Below, piece after piece: positions 1 to 8,792 of a DNA stretch of 64,000 nt (position 1 is its first letter; every line of letters begins with the position of its first letter). The DNA is from an uncultured Eubacteriales bacterium (GTDB lineage Bacteria; Bacillota; Clostridia; Oscillospirales; Oscillospiraceae). The position numbers and the translations under genes were made by a program. The stretch is taken from positions 62,001 through 126,000 of the forward strand of contig ONEB01000004.1 in the NCBI GenBank assembly GCA_900316745.1, written 5' to 3'. The notes under the pieces were generated by a model. That model did no database searches. It had not been told where the DNA came from and was given only the letters and a program-made list of their open reading frames with translations.

Positions 1-2474
1 AGCGACAGTGCCGCCAGAAAGCTCTCGCCGCCGGAAAGCGAGCGCACGCTGCGCTCCGTGCCGTTGTAGTGGTCTACGACGTTCAGCTCCAGCCCGCTTC
101 GGGTTCGCAGATCGCCCGCCTCCTCGCGGCGCTTGAGATCATACTGCCCGGAGGACATGCGCATCAGATGCAGGCTCGCGCGGCGCAGAATGCGGTCGAA
201 GTACGCCATCTGCACATACGTCTCCAGCATTACGCGCGCCTTGCCCGTGAGACTGCCGTTGGCGGTGTCGCTCAGCGCGCGCAGCCACTGCCACTTCTCG
301 TCGAGCCCGCGCAGCCTGCTGAGCGCGGCATCCATCTCCTGCGCGGCCTTGCGGTCGGCGGCGAGACGCAGGGCGAGCGCGCGGCTTTCGCTTTGCAGGC
401 GGCTGCGCTCCGCCGCCGCGTCGTCCTTCTGTGTGCGCAGCGCATCAAGATCACAGGGCGCGTCCTGTTCCACCAGCTCGGAGAGCTGCTTGACCCGCGC
501 GCGGGCGGCTGTGAGCGCGTCCGCAGCCGCGCGGTGCGCGTCCTCTGCCTGCTGCTTTAAGTCGAGCAGGCCGCGCAGCGCGGCGCGGTCTGCGTCCAGC
601 GCGGCAGCGGCTTCGGCGCGGCTTTGAAAGAGAAGTGCTTCCTGCTGCTGGGCAAGCCGCGCATCTGCGGCGGCGCGGTCCTGCGCCGCCTGCGCCAGCT
701 CAGATGCGTGCTGCTGCGCCGCCTGTTCGGCAGCCTGGAGCGCCGCCTCCGCTGCCGGCAGCGCCTCGGCGAGCTCCTGCGCGCGATCCCGTCGCGCGGT
801 CTCGGCGTCGATGTCCGCCTGAAGCTGCGTCAAGGTTTCCTCCAGCGCGGAAAGCGCCCGCTCCGCTGCCGCGTCCGCCTCCGCAAGCGGTGTGCCGGGC
901 AGGAGCGCGTCTGTCTGTTTTGCGGCGGCGTCCCGGTCGGCCTCCAGCTTGCCGTGCGCGGCGCCCGCCGACTGACTGGCCTCGGTCGCGCGGTCGCGCT
1001 GGGCCTGCGCGGAGGCTTCGGCTTCGTCCACCTCTGCCTGTGTCGGCGCGTCGGTGCTCAGGCAGGCGGGGGAGGGGTGCGCCGTCGAGCCGCAGACGGG
1101 ACAGGGCTCGCCGGGCTTCAGCTCTGCCGCCATCAGTCCCGCCTGCTCGCGGTTGAAGCGGCGGCGCAGAGCTTCGGCCTCTGCGCGCAGAGCGTCCGCC
1201 TTCTCCTCGGCGGCGAGGTAGGCCGCCTGCGCGTCCTGATCGTTCTGTTCGTCCTGCCGGAGCAGAGAGAGCGCCTTTTGGAGCGCGCGAAGCGCATCGG
1301 CGCGATGCTCGTTTTCGGCTTTCTTCCGGCGCAGCTCCTGCAGGGCTTCGCCCGCTGTGCCGAGCTCGGCGTGCTCGTCGCGCATGGCAGTGAGGGCATC
1401 GCGCTGCTGCTGCGCCGCCTGTTCGGCTGCATGGAGTGCGGCGGATTTTTCATCGTGCAGGTCGCTCTTTTCCCGCGCGTCTTTCAGCGCTGCCTCCAGC
1501 GCGTCATAGCCGGGCAGCGCCGCCTCCTGCGCGGCGATGGATTTTGTGAGCGCGTCTCGCTTGTCGTCGTCGCCTGCGCATGCCTCCAGCGCGGCTGCGC
1601 ATTCCGCTTCCGCCAATATGCAGGCGTCTTCTTCTTTCTGTGCGGTCTCAAGCTGGGCGTGCGTCTGCGCCTGCGTTTCGGCGCGGGTGAGGAGGGCTGT
1701 GATTGCCTCATGCGCTTCGTCAGCTTTTTTCTGCGCCGCGTTGTGTTCGGCCTCCGCCTGCTCGTCGCGTGCGATCTGCTCATGCAGCCATTGCAGATGC
1801 TCCGCTTCGAGCAGAGCTTCCTCCGGCGTGTGGGAGGCCGTGCGCGCCGCCAGATTGAACGCGTCCCTGCAATCAGCGCGCGCCTTTTCCAGCGCGGACA
1901 CTTCGTCCCTCAGGCGCTTTTGCAGCGCTTCGAAGACGCGGGTTCCGAACACCTCGCGGAAGATCGACTCGCGCTCGCGGGTGTCGGCCTGCAGCAGACG
2001 CTGAAAGTCGCCCTGCGCGAGCATCACGATCTCGGAAAACTGCCGCCTGTCCACACCGAGGATCTCCGTCACGGCGGCGGTCACGCGGGTGGGGAGTGTC
2101 TCCACGCGCCCGTCGGGGCAGGTCAGCTCCGCAGCGGCTGCCTGCTTCGTTAAGCCGGAGCCGCGCGCTTTTTTGCGGGTGTATTCGGGGCTGCGGCGGA
2201 CGGTGTAGGTCTTGCCGCCGTTTTCAAAGCGCAGCTCGACGAACGTCGGCGTGTCGGCCTCGGCATACTTCGAGCGCAGCATGGCAGTGCTGCGCGCCTC
2301 GCCGCTCGGCTCGCCGTAGAGCGCGTAGGTAATCGCGTCGAAGATCGTGGTCTTGCCCGCGCCGGTGTCGCCCGCGATGAGATACAGCCCCTGTCTGCCC
2401 AGCGCGGAGAAGTCGAGCTCCTGCCGCGCGGCGTAGGGACCGAACGCGGAGAGCGTAAGATAAACAGGTCTCAT
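1..2474 (-). CDS. sbcC: Exonuclease subunit SbcC (Rad50-like ATPase), 3' end beyond the window
   Basis: SMC/Rad50-type ATPase that with SbcD forms a nuclease trimming DNA ends and hairpins. The minus-strand frame is open from the ATG to the window edge (about 824 codons). It shows an N-terminal Walker A (GDTGAGKT, residues 35-42), long Ala/Glu/Gln-rich coiled-coil arms, a zinc-hook CPVC at residues 458-461 and, just before the edge, the ABC signature LSGGE. Walker B and the rest of the C-terminal ATPase lobe therefore lie outside. Its ATG overlaps the sbcD stop (ATGA), so the two genes are translationally coupled. Identification is secure; full length is not visible. Confidence 0.95.
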   Translation of the reverse strand, partial: MRPVYLTLSAFGPYAARQELDFSALGRQGLYLIAGDTGAGKTTIFDAITYALYGEPSGEARSTAMLRSKYAEADTPTFVELRFENGGKTYTVRRSPEYTRKKARGSGLTKQAAAAELTCPDGRVETLPTRVTAAVTEILGVDRRQFSEIVMLAQGDFQRLLQADTRERESIFREVFGTRVFEALQKRLRDEVSALEKARADCRDAFNLAARTASHTPEEALLEAEHLQWLHEQIARDEQAEAEHNAAQKKADEAHEAITALLTRAETQAQTHAQLETAQKEEDACILAEAECAAALEACAGDDDKRDALTKSIAAQEAALPGYDALEAALKDAREKSDLHDEKSAALHAAEQAAQQQRDALTAMRDEHAELGTAGEALQELRRKKAENEHRADALRALQKALSLLRQDEQNDQDAQAAYLAAEEKADALRAEAEALRRRFNREQAGLMAAELKPGEPCPVCGSTAHPSPACLSTDAPTQAEVDEAEASAQAQRDRATEASQSAGAAHGKLEADRDAAAKQTDALLPGTPLAEADAAAERALSALEETLTQLQADIDAETARRDRAQELAEALPAAEAALQAAEQAAQQHASELAQAAQDRAAADARLAQQQEALLFQSRAEAAAALDADRAALRGLLDLKQQAEDAHRAAADALTAARARVKQLSELVEQDAPCDLDALRTQKDDAAAERSRLQSESRALALRLAADRKAAQEMDAALSRLRGLDEKWQWLRALSDTANGSLTGKARVMLETYVQMAYFDRILRRASLHLMRMSSGQYDLKRREEAGDLRTRSGLELNVVDHYNGTERSVRSLSGGESFLAALS

Positions 2475-3607
2475 GCTTCCGCCTCCCGGATCTCCTGCAG
2501 AAGCAGCGCTGCAAAGTCGCGCTGCTCCTTGGTCATGTCCTGCCCGTTCTGCAGGGCGTAAAAGTCCTCAAACAGCTCCAGCGCCGAGCGCCTGGGCACG
2601 ATCCCGGCGCCCTCGATCACGGCTTCGGCGCGCGTGCGCGTGTTGTCATAGCGCAGCTGCATGATGTTGGGATAGATGACGCGCAGCTTCATGAGCGCGT
2701 CCGGCACGTCCTGCTCGTCCGTGAGCACGATGCTGAGATAGTCGTCCGTGGCGGTGTGCTCGTAGTTTGCGCGCAGCGTGAGCGCGTCGTAAGTGCCGCG
2801 CAGCTCGCGCAGATCGTGCCTTGGCGTGAGCGGCACGGCGCGCACCAGAACCTCGCCTTTCGCGCCGAGCTCCGCGACCGTCACGGATTTGATGTGGTCC
2901 TTTTCCGAGAAGGAATATTTCAGCGGCGTGCCGCAGTAGCGTACGGTCTCGCGCCCCACGCGCTGCGCACCGTGCAGATGCCCCAGTGCGACATAGTCAA
3001 AGGGGGCGAACACATTCACGTCCACGCCGTCGGCCGTGCCGACCTGCAGCTCCTCGGAGTCGCATGTGGCGGCGCCCGTCACGAACTGGTGCGCCACGAG
3101 CACGTTGCGCTGTGTGCTGTCAATGTCCATGCTGCCGATTACGGCGGCGATGGCGTCCGTCTCGTTTTTGAGCTCGGTTTCCGGGAAATATCTCTGCACC
3201 TGCGCCCGCCGCAGAAAGGGCAGGGGCCAGATGCGCACCTCGCCGTGCGCGTCGGTAAGCGTCACGGGCTGCAGCGTGCCGTCATACACGGGCGCGAGCG
3301 TGACGCCGGAGCCCGCCATCAGACGCGCGCCGAACGAGAGCCGCTCCGCGGAATCGTGGTTGCCGCTGATGACGATCACGCGCACTGCGCGCGCGGAGAG
3401 CTTTACCAGAAAGTCGTCAAACAGCCGCACCGCCTCCGCCGGCGGCGTCGTGCGGTCATAGACGTCGCCTGCAATCAGCACCGCGTCCGGGGCTTCGTCG
3501 TCGATCACGGCGAGGATCTGCTCCAGGATAGTTGCCTGATCATCCAGCATCGAAAAGCCGTTTACGCGCTTGCCGAGGTGGAGATCGCTCAGATGGATCA
3601 GCTTCAT
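2471..3607 (-). CDS. sbcD: Exonuclease subunit SbcD (Mre11-like nuclease)
   Basis: Metallophosphoesterase nuclease partner of SbcC in double-strand-break and hairpin processing, acting in the cytoplasm. The 378-residue protein begins MKLIHLSDLHLG (metal ligands D8, H10), followed by GDVYD (D48), GNHD at 82-85 and a later GHLHG. These are the phosphoesterase motifs in the expected order, and length is normal for SbcD. It is the first gene of a minus-strand sbcD-sbcC operon and has a clear SD (AAGGAG) before the ATG. It diverges from thiI across about 130 bp. Confidence 0.97.
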   Translation of the reverse strand: MKLIHLSDLHLGKRVNGFSMLDDQATILEQILAVIDDEAPDAVLIAGDVYDRTTPPAEAVRLFDDFLVKLSARAVRVIVISGNHDSAERLSFGARLMAGSGVTLAPVYDGTLQPVTLTDAHGEVRIWPLPFLRRAQVQRYFPETELKNETDAIAAVIGSMDIDSTQRNVLVAHQFVTGAATCDSEELQVGTADGVDVNVFAPFDYVALGHLHGAQRVGRETVRYCGTPLKYSFSEKDHIKSVTVAELGAKGEVLVRAVPLTPRHDLRELRGTYDALTLRANYEHTATDDYLSIVLTDEQDVPDALMKLRVIYPNIMQLRYDNTRTRAEAVIEGAGIVPRRSALELFEDFYALQNGQDMTKEQRDFAALLLQEIREAEA

Positions 3608-3637
3608 GTCGTCACTCCTTGTGGAGAGGTTGAGGCC

Positions 3638-3646
3638 AGTATACCA
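3638..3646 (-). promoter_or_regulatory. Candidate extended -10 promoter of sbcDC
   Basis: On the minus strand TATACT is preceded by TG plus one base, an extended -10 element, about 30 bp upstream of the sbcD ATG. The -35 region is poor, so the call is tentative. Confidence 0.4.
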
Positions 3647-3667
3647 CGCCCGGACACATTTTTACAG

Positions 3668-3696
3668 TTGAAAAAACGATTGGAAGCCTTTATAAT
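3668..3696 (+). promoter_or_regulatory. Sigma-A promoter of thiI-cinA
   Basis: TTGAAA, a 17-bp spacer and a perfect TATAAT lie about 40 bp upstream of the thiI ATG. The promoter is divergent from the sbcD promoter. Confidence 0.75.
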
Positions 3697-3736
3697 GAGT
3701 ACTTGTTTAGATTTTTGACCGAAAGGGTAACCCGAT

Positions 3737-4915
3737 ATGAACGACATTCTCCTGCTCAAGCCCGGCGAGATCTTCCTCAAGGGCTTGAACAAGCGCTATT
3801 TTGAAGAAAAGCTCATGAACAACCTCCGCCGCCGCTTAAAGCACGTCGGCAGATTCGAGGTCAGCTGCCGCCAGTCGACGTTCTATGTCGAGCCGCGCAG
3901 CGAGGACGCCGATCTCGACGCCGCGCTGGAGGCTGCGCGGCAGGTGTTCGGCTTTGCAACCGTGACGCGCGCTGCCGCCTGCGAAAAGACACCGGAGGCG
4001 ATTGCCAAGCTTGCAATCTCCCATCTGAAAGCGGACATGGAGTCTGCCCGCTCCTTCAAGGTGGAGACGAAGCGCTCGGACAAGCGCTTTCCCATGACGA
4101 GCATCGAGCTTTCGCAGTATGTCGGCGGGCTTCTGAAAGAGGCGTATCCCGACGTCGAGGTGGAGATGCACCATCCCGACCTCGTCGTGCACCTCGAGGT
4201 GCGCGAGCTGGCGGCCTATGTGCACGCAGCGCCCCTGCCCGGCGCGGGCGGCATGCCCGTGGGCTCCAACGGCAGCGCCGTCACGCTCCTCTCCGGCGGC
4301 ATCGACAGTCCCGTGTCGAGCTATCTGATCGCAAAGCGCGGCGTGCGGCTCGTGCCGGTGCACTTCTTCTCGTTCCCGTATACCTCCGAGCTTGCCAAGC
4401 AGAAGGTCATTGACCTCGCCAAGCTCCTGGAGCCCTACACCGGCCGCATGACGCTCCAGATCGTCCCCTTTACGCATATTCAGGAGGAGATCCGCCGTCA
4501 GGTGCCGGAGGAATACTTCACCCTCGTTATGCGCCGCTTCATGATGCGCATTGCTGCTGACATCGCCGCGCACTCCGACTGCAAGGCGATCGTCACGGGG
4601 GAAAACCTCGGTCAGGTCGCGAGCCAGACCATGGAGGCCATGGCCTCCACGCAGAGCGTCATCGATCTGCCGGTGCTGCAGCCGCTGATCGGCATGGACA
4701 AGACGGACATCATCCGCTACGCCCGAGAGATCGGCACATTCGAGACCTCCATCCTCCCGTATGAGGACTGCTGCACGGTGTTCACGCCGCGCCACCCCAA
4801 AACCCGTCCCACGGTCGCGGAGGTCGCCGAGGTCGAATCCGTGATGGACATCGACGGTCTCGTGCAGGAGGCGGTCGCCGGAATCGAAAGGATCAAGATC
4901 GGTTATGAATGCTGA
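3737..4915 (+). CDS. thiI: tRNA 4-thiouridine synthase ThiI
   Basis: Adenylates tRNA U8 (and in many species ThiS) for sulfur transfer, giving 4-thiouridine and supporting thiazole synthesis. The 392-residue protein has an N-terminal ferredoxin-like/THUMP region (about 1-165) and a PP-loop ATPase with SGGIDSP at 186-192. There is no C-terminal rhodanese domain; the length matches the short Bacillus-type ThiI, which relies on a separate persulfide donor. An SD (AAAGGG) sits 9 nt before the ATG. The gene overlaps cinA by 11 bp. No cysteine desulfurase gene is adjacent. Confidence 0.95.
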   Translation: MNDILLLKPGEIFLKGLNKRYFEEKLMNNLRRRLKHVGRFEVSCRQSTFYVEPRSEDADLDAALEAARQVFGFATVTRAAACEKTPEAIAKLAISHLKADMESARSFKVETKRSDKRFPMTSIELSQYVGGLLKEAYPDVEVEMHHPDLVVHLEVRELAAYVHAAPLPGAGGMPVGSNGSAVTLLSGGIDSPVSSYLIAKRGVRLVPVHFFSFPYTSELAKQKVIDLAKLLEPYTGRMTLQIVPFTHIQEEIRRQVPEEYFTLVMRRFMMRIAADIAAHSDCKAIVTGENLGQVASQTMEAMASTQSVIDLPVLQPLIGMDKTDIIRYAREIGTFETSILPYEDCCTVFTPRHPKTRPTVAEVAEVESVMDIDGLVQEAVAGIERIKIGYEC

Positions 4916-6167
4916 AATCATCTCCGTCGGCACGGAGCTTCTGCTCGGTGAGACGATCAACACCGACGCCGCCGCCGTGGCGCAGCTTTTGAGCGAATAC
5001 GGCATCAACGTCTACTGGCAGACCGTCGTAGGCGACAACCGCGTGCGGCTCGAGCACGCCGTGAACGTCGCCAAGGAGCGCTCGGACATCATCATCACTA
5101 CCGGCGGACTCGGCCCCACCTGTGACGACCTCACGAAGGAGGTTGTGGCGGAAGCGTTCGGCAAAAAGCTCGTGCTGAATGAGGCCGAGGAGGCGCGCCT
5201 GCGCGGACTCTACGCCGAGCGCCACACCTATATGACCGAAAACCACCTCCAGCAGGTGTACCTGCCGGAGGGCTGCACCGTGCTCGTGAACGACTGGGGC
5301 ACCGCGCCCGCCTGCGCCTTTGAGGCGGAGGGCTGCCTTGTCATCATGCTTCCGGGTCCCCCGCTGGAGTGCGGGCCGCTTCTGGAGCACCGCGTGCGCC
5401 CGCTGCTCGATGCGCGCAGCGACAGCCTGATCCTGTCGCACAACGTGCGCATGTTCGGCATCGGCGAGGGCACGATGGAGTATTATCTGCGCGATCTCAT
5501 GAACGAGATGACGAATCCCACGCTCGCGCCTTACGCCAAGGAGGGCGAGTGCCTCGTGCGCATCACGGCGAAGGCCGCCACGAAGGATGAGGCCGAGGCA
5601 CTCATCGCCCCGTGGGTCGAGAAGATCTCCAGGCAGTTCGCGCCGTTTGCTTACAGCGTGGACGCTGAGAACATCGAGGACTACGCCATGCGCCGTCTGA
5701 TCGCGTCGGGCAAGACCGCAGCGGTTGCCGAGAGCATCACGGGCGGTCTCGTCGGCGACCAGATGACGAACACGCCCGGCGCCTCGAGCGCCTTTCTCGG
5801 CGGCATGATCGTCTATACCGACGAGATCAAAAACCGCCTGCTCGGCGTGGACGCCGACGTCCTGCGCGAGCACGGCGCGGTAAGCCGCGAGGTCGCCGTC
5901 CAGATGGCGGAGCGTGTGCGCGAGAAGTTCGGCGCCGATATCGGCATCAGCCTCACGGGGCTTGCCGGACCCGGCGACGACGGCGTGCATACGGTCGGCA
6001 CGGTGTTTGTCGCACTTGCCGTGGAGGGCGCGACCTATGTCCGGCGTCTGTACAAGGATAAATGGGGCAGAGAGCGCATCAAGCATGCCGCCGCCAACCA
6101 TGCCTTTGACATGCTGCGCCGCTACCTCGACGACCTCCCGGTCGAGATCGACGAGGAAAACCAATAA
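4905..6167 (+). CDS. cinA: CinA family protein (competence/damage-inducible, NMN deamidase-like)
   Basis: The 420-residue protein has the two-domain CinA layout. An N-terminal molybdopterin-binding-like (MoCF/COG1058) domain starts with the typical ISVGTELLLG and contains a TGGLGPT motif. A C-terminal CinA/PncC domain (about 258-415) contains AESITGGL and the FLGGMIVY segment typical of NMN amidohydrolases. CinA proteins are associated with pyridine-nucleotide salvage and repair and, in some bacteria, competence. It is translated from within the end of thiI and closed by a strong terminator. Confidence 0.93.
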   Translation: MNAEIISVGTELLLGETINTDAAAVAQLLSEYGINVYWQTVVGDNRVRLEHAVNVAKERSDIIITTGGLGPTCDDLTKEVVAEAFGKKLVLNEAEEARLRGLYAERHTYMTENHLQQVYLPEGCTVLVNDWGTAPACAFEAEGCLVIMLPGPPLECGPLLEHRVRPLLDARSDSLILSHNVRMFGIGEGTMEYYLRDLMNEMTNPTLAPYAKEGECLVRITAKAATKDEAEALIAPWVEKISRQFAPFAYSVDAENIEDYAMRRLIASGKTAAVAESITGGLVGDQMTNTPGASSAFLGGMIVYTDEIKNRLLGVDADVLREHGAVSREVAVQMAERVREKFGADIGISLTGLAGPGDDGVHTVGTVFVALAVEGATYVRRLYKDKWGRERIKHAAANHAFDMLRRYLDDLPVEIDEENQ

Positions 6168-6182
6168 TCGACAAGCCATTCT

Positions 6183-6224
6183 GCAATAATACACAGCGAT
6201 AAGCTGTGTATTATTGCTTCTTTT
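6183..6224 (+). terminator. Intrinsic terminator of thiI-cinA
   Basis: A perfect 15-bp stem (6183-6197 with 6203-6217) and 5-nt loop are followed by a T-rich tract. It lies 16 bp after the cinA stop. Confidence 0.9.
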
Positions 6225-6239
6225 TAAATAAAATACCGG

Positions 6240-6267
6240 TTGCGATTTTTCGGAATTATGATAAAAT
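6240..6267 (+). promoter_or_regulatory. Candidate promoter of the ABC/S26/PqqD operon
   Basis: TTGCGA, a 16-bp spacer and TAAAAT lie in an AT-rich stretch between the cinA terminator and the ABC gene. A small inverted repeat (ATACCA/TGGTAT, about 6276-6295) lies just downstream in the leader and could be an operator or structural element. Confidence 0.5.
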
Positions 6268-6340
6268 ATGATACAATACCATCTTAGTGTGGTATCATGC
6301 GCTTACTGCGCCAACGGATTACAGAAAACAGGTGCGAATG

Positions 6341-8056
6341 ATGACGCTTTCGGGAAAGCTCAAACAAAAGATCGGGGACGGCGGACTGCGCGAGATGTGG
6401 GACGAGACCAAATGGATGCTCACCTACATCCGGCGCTATCGCTTTGTCATCATGATCCATATTCTGCTCGGCATTGTCGGCACCTGCATGAGCCTCTTGA
6501 GCAGCATCGGCATGAAGCGGCTGATCGACGCCGTCACTGGCTTTCGTTACAGCAACATCTGGGGCGACGCGCTCTATATGGCCGGCATGCTTGTCGGCAG
6601 CGCGGTCCTCTCGGCGATCGCGGGGCGCATTGCCGCCATCATCAACATCCGCGTGCAGAACGGCATTCAGGCGGAGATCTACGACCGCATGCTGCGCACG
6701 GACTGGGAATCACTGGAATCCTTCCGCAGCGGCGATCTGCTCCAGCGCTTAAACGGCGATGTAGGCACCGTCGCGAGCGGCGTCACGAGCTTTCTGCCCA
6801 GCTTTGTCACGGGCAGCGTGCAGTTTTTCGGCTCGCTCGTGCTCATTTTGTTCTATGACCCGATGATGGCCCTCATCGCCCTCATCGGCGCGCCGCTGAG
6901 CGTGATCTGCTCGCGTGTGCTGGTGCGCCGGATGCGCGACTACAACAAGCGCATGAAGGTGCTCTCCAGCGAGGTCATGAGCTTTCACGACGATTCGTTC
7001 CGTAATCTCACGACCATCAAGGGCTTCGGGATCATGGACGCGTTCTTCCACCGGATGCTGGATCTGCAGCATCGCTACCGCACGGCGTATCTGGACTATA
7101 ACCGCTTTTCCGTGGTGGCGTCGCTCGTCATGTCGCTGGTCGGACTTCTGATCAGCGCCGGCTGCTTCGGCTGGGGCGTCTACCGTCTGTGGGCACACGC
7201 GATCACGTTTGGCGTGATGACGATGTTCCTGCAGCTGACCGGGATTTTGCGCGGGGCGTTCAGCTCCATCATCGGCCTCGTGCCGACCTATATCTCCATC
7301 ACCACCTCCGCCGGCCGTCTGATGGCGGTCGTGGAGCTCCCTGAGGAGCCCGGCGCGCGCGAGACGCTCACCGGTCTCGACGGAGACTGCGCCTGCGAGA
7401 TGCAGGACGTGACGTTCTCATATCAGGACGGGGCGAACGTTCTGGAGCATGTGAGCCTCTCGGTGCATCCGGGCGAGCTCGTAGCGCTGACCGGCCCCTC
7501 CGGCGAGGGCAAGACCACGCTCATCCGGCTCCTGCTGGGGCTCGTGCGCCCGAAGAGCGGAAGCATCACGATCACGACCGCTGACGGCGAGACGCACACT
7601 GCCTCCGCCGCGACGCGCGGAGCGTTCAGCTATGTGCCGCAGGGCAACACGATCTTTGCCGGAACCATTGCGGACAACCTCCGCATGGTGTCGCCCGAGG
7701 CGACGGACGATCAGATCCTGGAGGCGCTGGATATTGCCTGCGCCTGGGAGTTTGTAAAAAAACTGCCGGACGGCATTTACAGCGAGACCGGCGAGCTCGG
7801 GCGCGGCTTTTCCGAAGGTCAGGCACAGCGCCTTGCCGTCGCGCGCGCCGTGCTGCGCCGCGCGCCCATCCTGCTTTTGGACGAGGCGACCAGTGCGCTG
7901 GATGAGGATACCGAGCAGCGGATGCTGCACAATCTGATGGAGCGCGGCGGCGTGAGAAGCTGCGTGCTCATCACGCACCGCCCGGGCACGGCCGCCATCT
8001 GCGATCGGCGCTATGTCCTGCGCGGTACGATCCTTACGGAGGAGCAAACCGTATGA
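6341..8056 (+). CDS. ABC exporter half-transporter (membrane domain fused to ATPase)
   Basis: A type IV exporter-like protein of about 571 residues: a transmembrane domain (about 1-320) followed by a nucleotide-binding domain. The ATPase has Walker A GPSGEGKTT, a Q-loop (VPQGN), Walker B ILLLDEATSALD and an H-loop (LITHRPG). The signature is degenerate, FSEGQ instead of LSGGQ. The likely start is the second ATG of an ATGATG pair, because AGGTG sits 6 nt upstream; an in-frame GTG at 6287 lacks an SD. It ends in an ATGA overlap with the S26 peptidase gene. With the peptidase and PqqD genes it suggests export of a processed peptide; the substrate is unknown. Confidence 0.9.
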   Translation: MTLSGKLKQKIGDGGLREMWDETKWMLTYIRRYRFVIMIHILLGIVGTCMSLLSSIGMKRLIDAVTGFRYSNIWGDALYMAGMLVGSAVLSAIAGRIAAIINIRVQNGIQAEIYDRMLRTDWESLESFRSGDLLQRLNGDVGTVASGVTSFLPSFVTGSVQFFGSLVLILFYDPMMALIALIGAPLSVICSRVLVRRMRDYNKRMKVLSSEVMSFHDDSFRNLTTIKGFGIMDAFFHRMLDLQHRYRTAYLDYNRFSVVASLVMSLVGLLISAGCFGWGVYRLWAHAITFGVMTMFLQLTGILRGAFSSIIGLVPTYISITTSAGRLMAVVELPEEPGARETLTGLDGDCACEMQDVTFSYQDGANVLEHVSLSVHPGELVALTGPSGEGKTTLIRLLLGLVRPKSGSITITTADGETHTASAATRGAFSYVPQGNTIFAGTIADNLRMVSPEATDDQILEALDIACAWEFVKKLPDGIYSETGELGRGFSEGQAQRLAVARAVLRRAPILLLDEATSALDEDTEQRMLHNLMERGGVRSCVLITHRPGTAAICDRRYVLRGTILTEEQTV

Positions 8057-8508
8057 GTCCGAGAATTCTCCCGGCCTCGGTGCTGATGTCGGAATATGAA
8101 GCGCTGCTGCTTCAGGGCGCGGAGCTGCCGCTGGTGATCTCCGGCGGGAGCATGCTTCCGTTTCTTGCGCCGGGACGCGACAGCGTGATGCTCAAAAGCC
8201 CGGACAGGCCTCTGCGCCGCGGTGACATCGTCTTTTATCGCCGCAAAAACGGCGCCTACATCCTCCACCGTCTCATGCGTGTCCGAAACGGGCGCTGCTG
8301 GATGGTCGGAGACGCGCAGACGGTCGTCGAGGGACCGCTGGACATCGACTGCATCTTCGCCTATGTCACAGCCGCGCAGCGCAAGGGAAAGGTCGAAAAG
8401 CCCGGCACGTTCTGGTGGGACTTTTTCGCGCACACATGGCTGCGCGTCATTCCCATGCGACACGTCATTCTGAAAATTTACGGCCGTGTGATGCACGGAC
8501 ACAGATAA
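8053..8508 (+). CDS. S24/S26-family peptidase, Ser/His (SipW/ER-like) type
   Basis: The 151-residue protein resembles signal-peptidase I-type proteases. GGSMLPFL places a candidate nucleophile at Ser33, RRGDIVFY is box C, and YILHRL puts His72 where bacterial SPase I has the general-base Lys, as in archaeal/ER and SipW enzymes. There is no clear N-terminal membrane anchor; a weakly hydrophobic segment occurs near the C-terminus. It is coupled to the ABC gene and followed by PqqD, the arrangement seen around some RiPP (for example lasso) systems. A leader-peptide protease role is inferred. Confidence 0.82.
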   Translation: MSPRILPASVLMSEYEALLLQGAELPLVISGGSMLPFLAPGRDSVMLKSPDRPLRRGDIVFYRRKNGAYILHRLMRVRNGRCWMVGDAQTVVEGPLDIDCIFAYVTAAQRKGKVEKPGTFWWDFFAHTWLRVIPMRHVILKIYGRVMHGHR

Positions 8509-8520
8509 GGAGGTGCCCTG

Positions 8521-8787
8521 ATGCGGGCAGTCAAGGATTTCATCATGCGCGAGATCGCGGGAGAGACCATTCTCATCCCCTCCGGCAGCGCGGCAAAGAA
8601 GTTTAACGGTCTGATCACCGTCAACGAGCTCGGCGCGTTCATCTGGAATGCGCTTTCCGAAGACCTCACGCTCGATGCGCTCACGGAGCGGATCACCGAT
8701 GCATACGAGGTGAACGCCGCCACGGCGCGCGCCGACGCCTCGGAATTTCTTGATGAGCTGCGTCAGGTCGGCGCGCTGGAGGAATAA
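8521..8787 (+). CDS. PqqD family protein (RiPP recognition element-like)
   Basis: An 88-residue protein with the compact PqqD fold signature: an N-terminal beta segment, GxxxxFNGLITVNELGAFIW and a C-terminal helical wing ending in a LDELRQVGAL-type segment. PqqD-like domains bind leader peptides of ribosomally made natural products and deliver them to maturation enzymes. A strong SD (AAGGAGG) lies 6-8 nt before the ATG. It is the third gene of the ABC/S26 operon, with 12 bp separating it from the peptidase. No radical SAM, cyclase or obvious precursor gene is adjacent. Confidence 0.85.
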   Translation: MRAVKDFIMREIAGETILIPSGSAAKKFNGLITVNELGAFIWNALSEDLTLDALTERITDAYEVNAATARADASEFLDELRQVGALEE

Positions 8788-8792
8788 GCGAG

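Noticed and set aside
624-2153. Long plus-strand open frame (509 codons) opposite sbcC
   Set aside because: The protein has the skewed Arg/Leu/Cys composition of an antisense shadow in GC-rich DNA. The minus strand holds a clear SbcC with Walker A, zinc hook and signature.
3697-3736. Possible TPP riboswitch before thiI
   Set aside because: The leader is only about 35 nt and lacks the conserved THI-box sequences.
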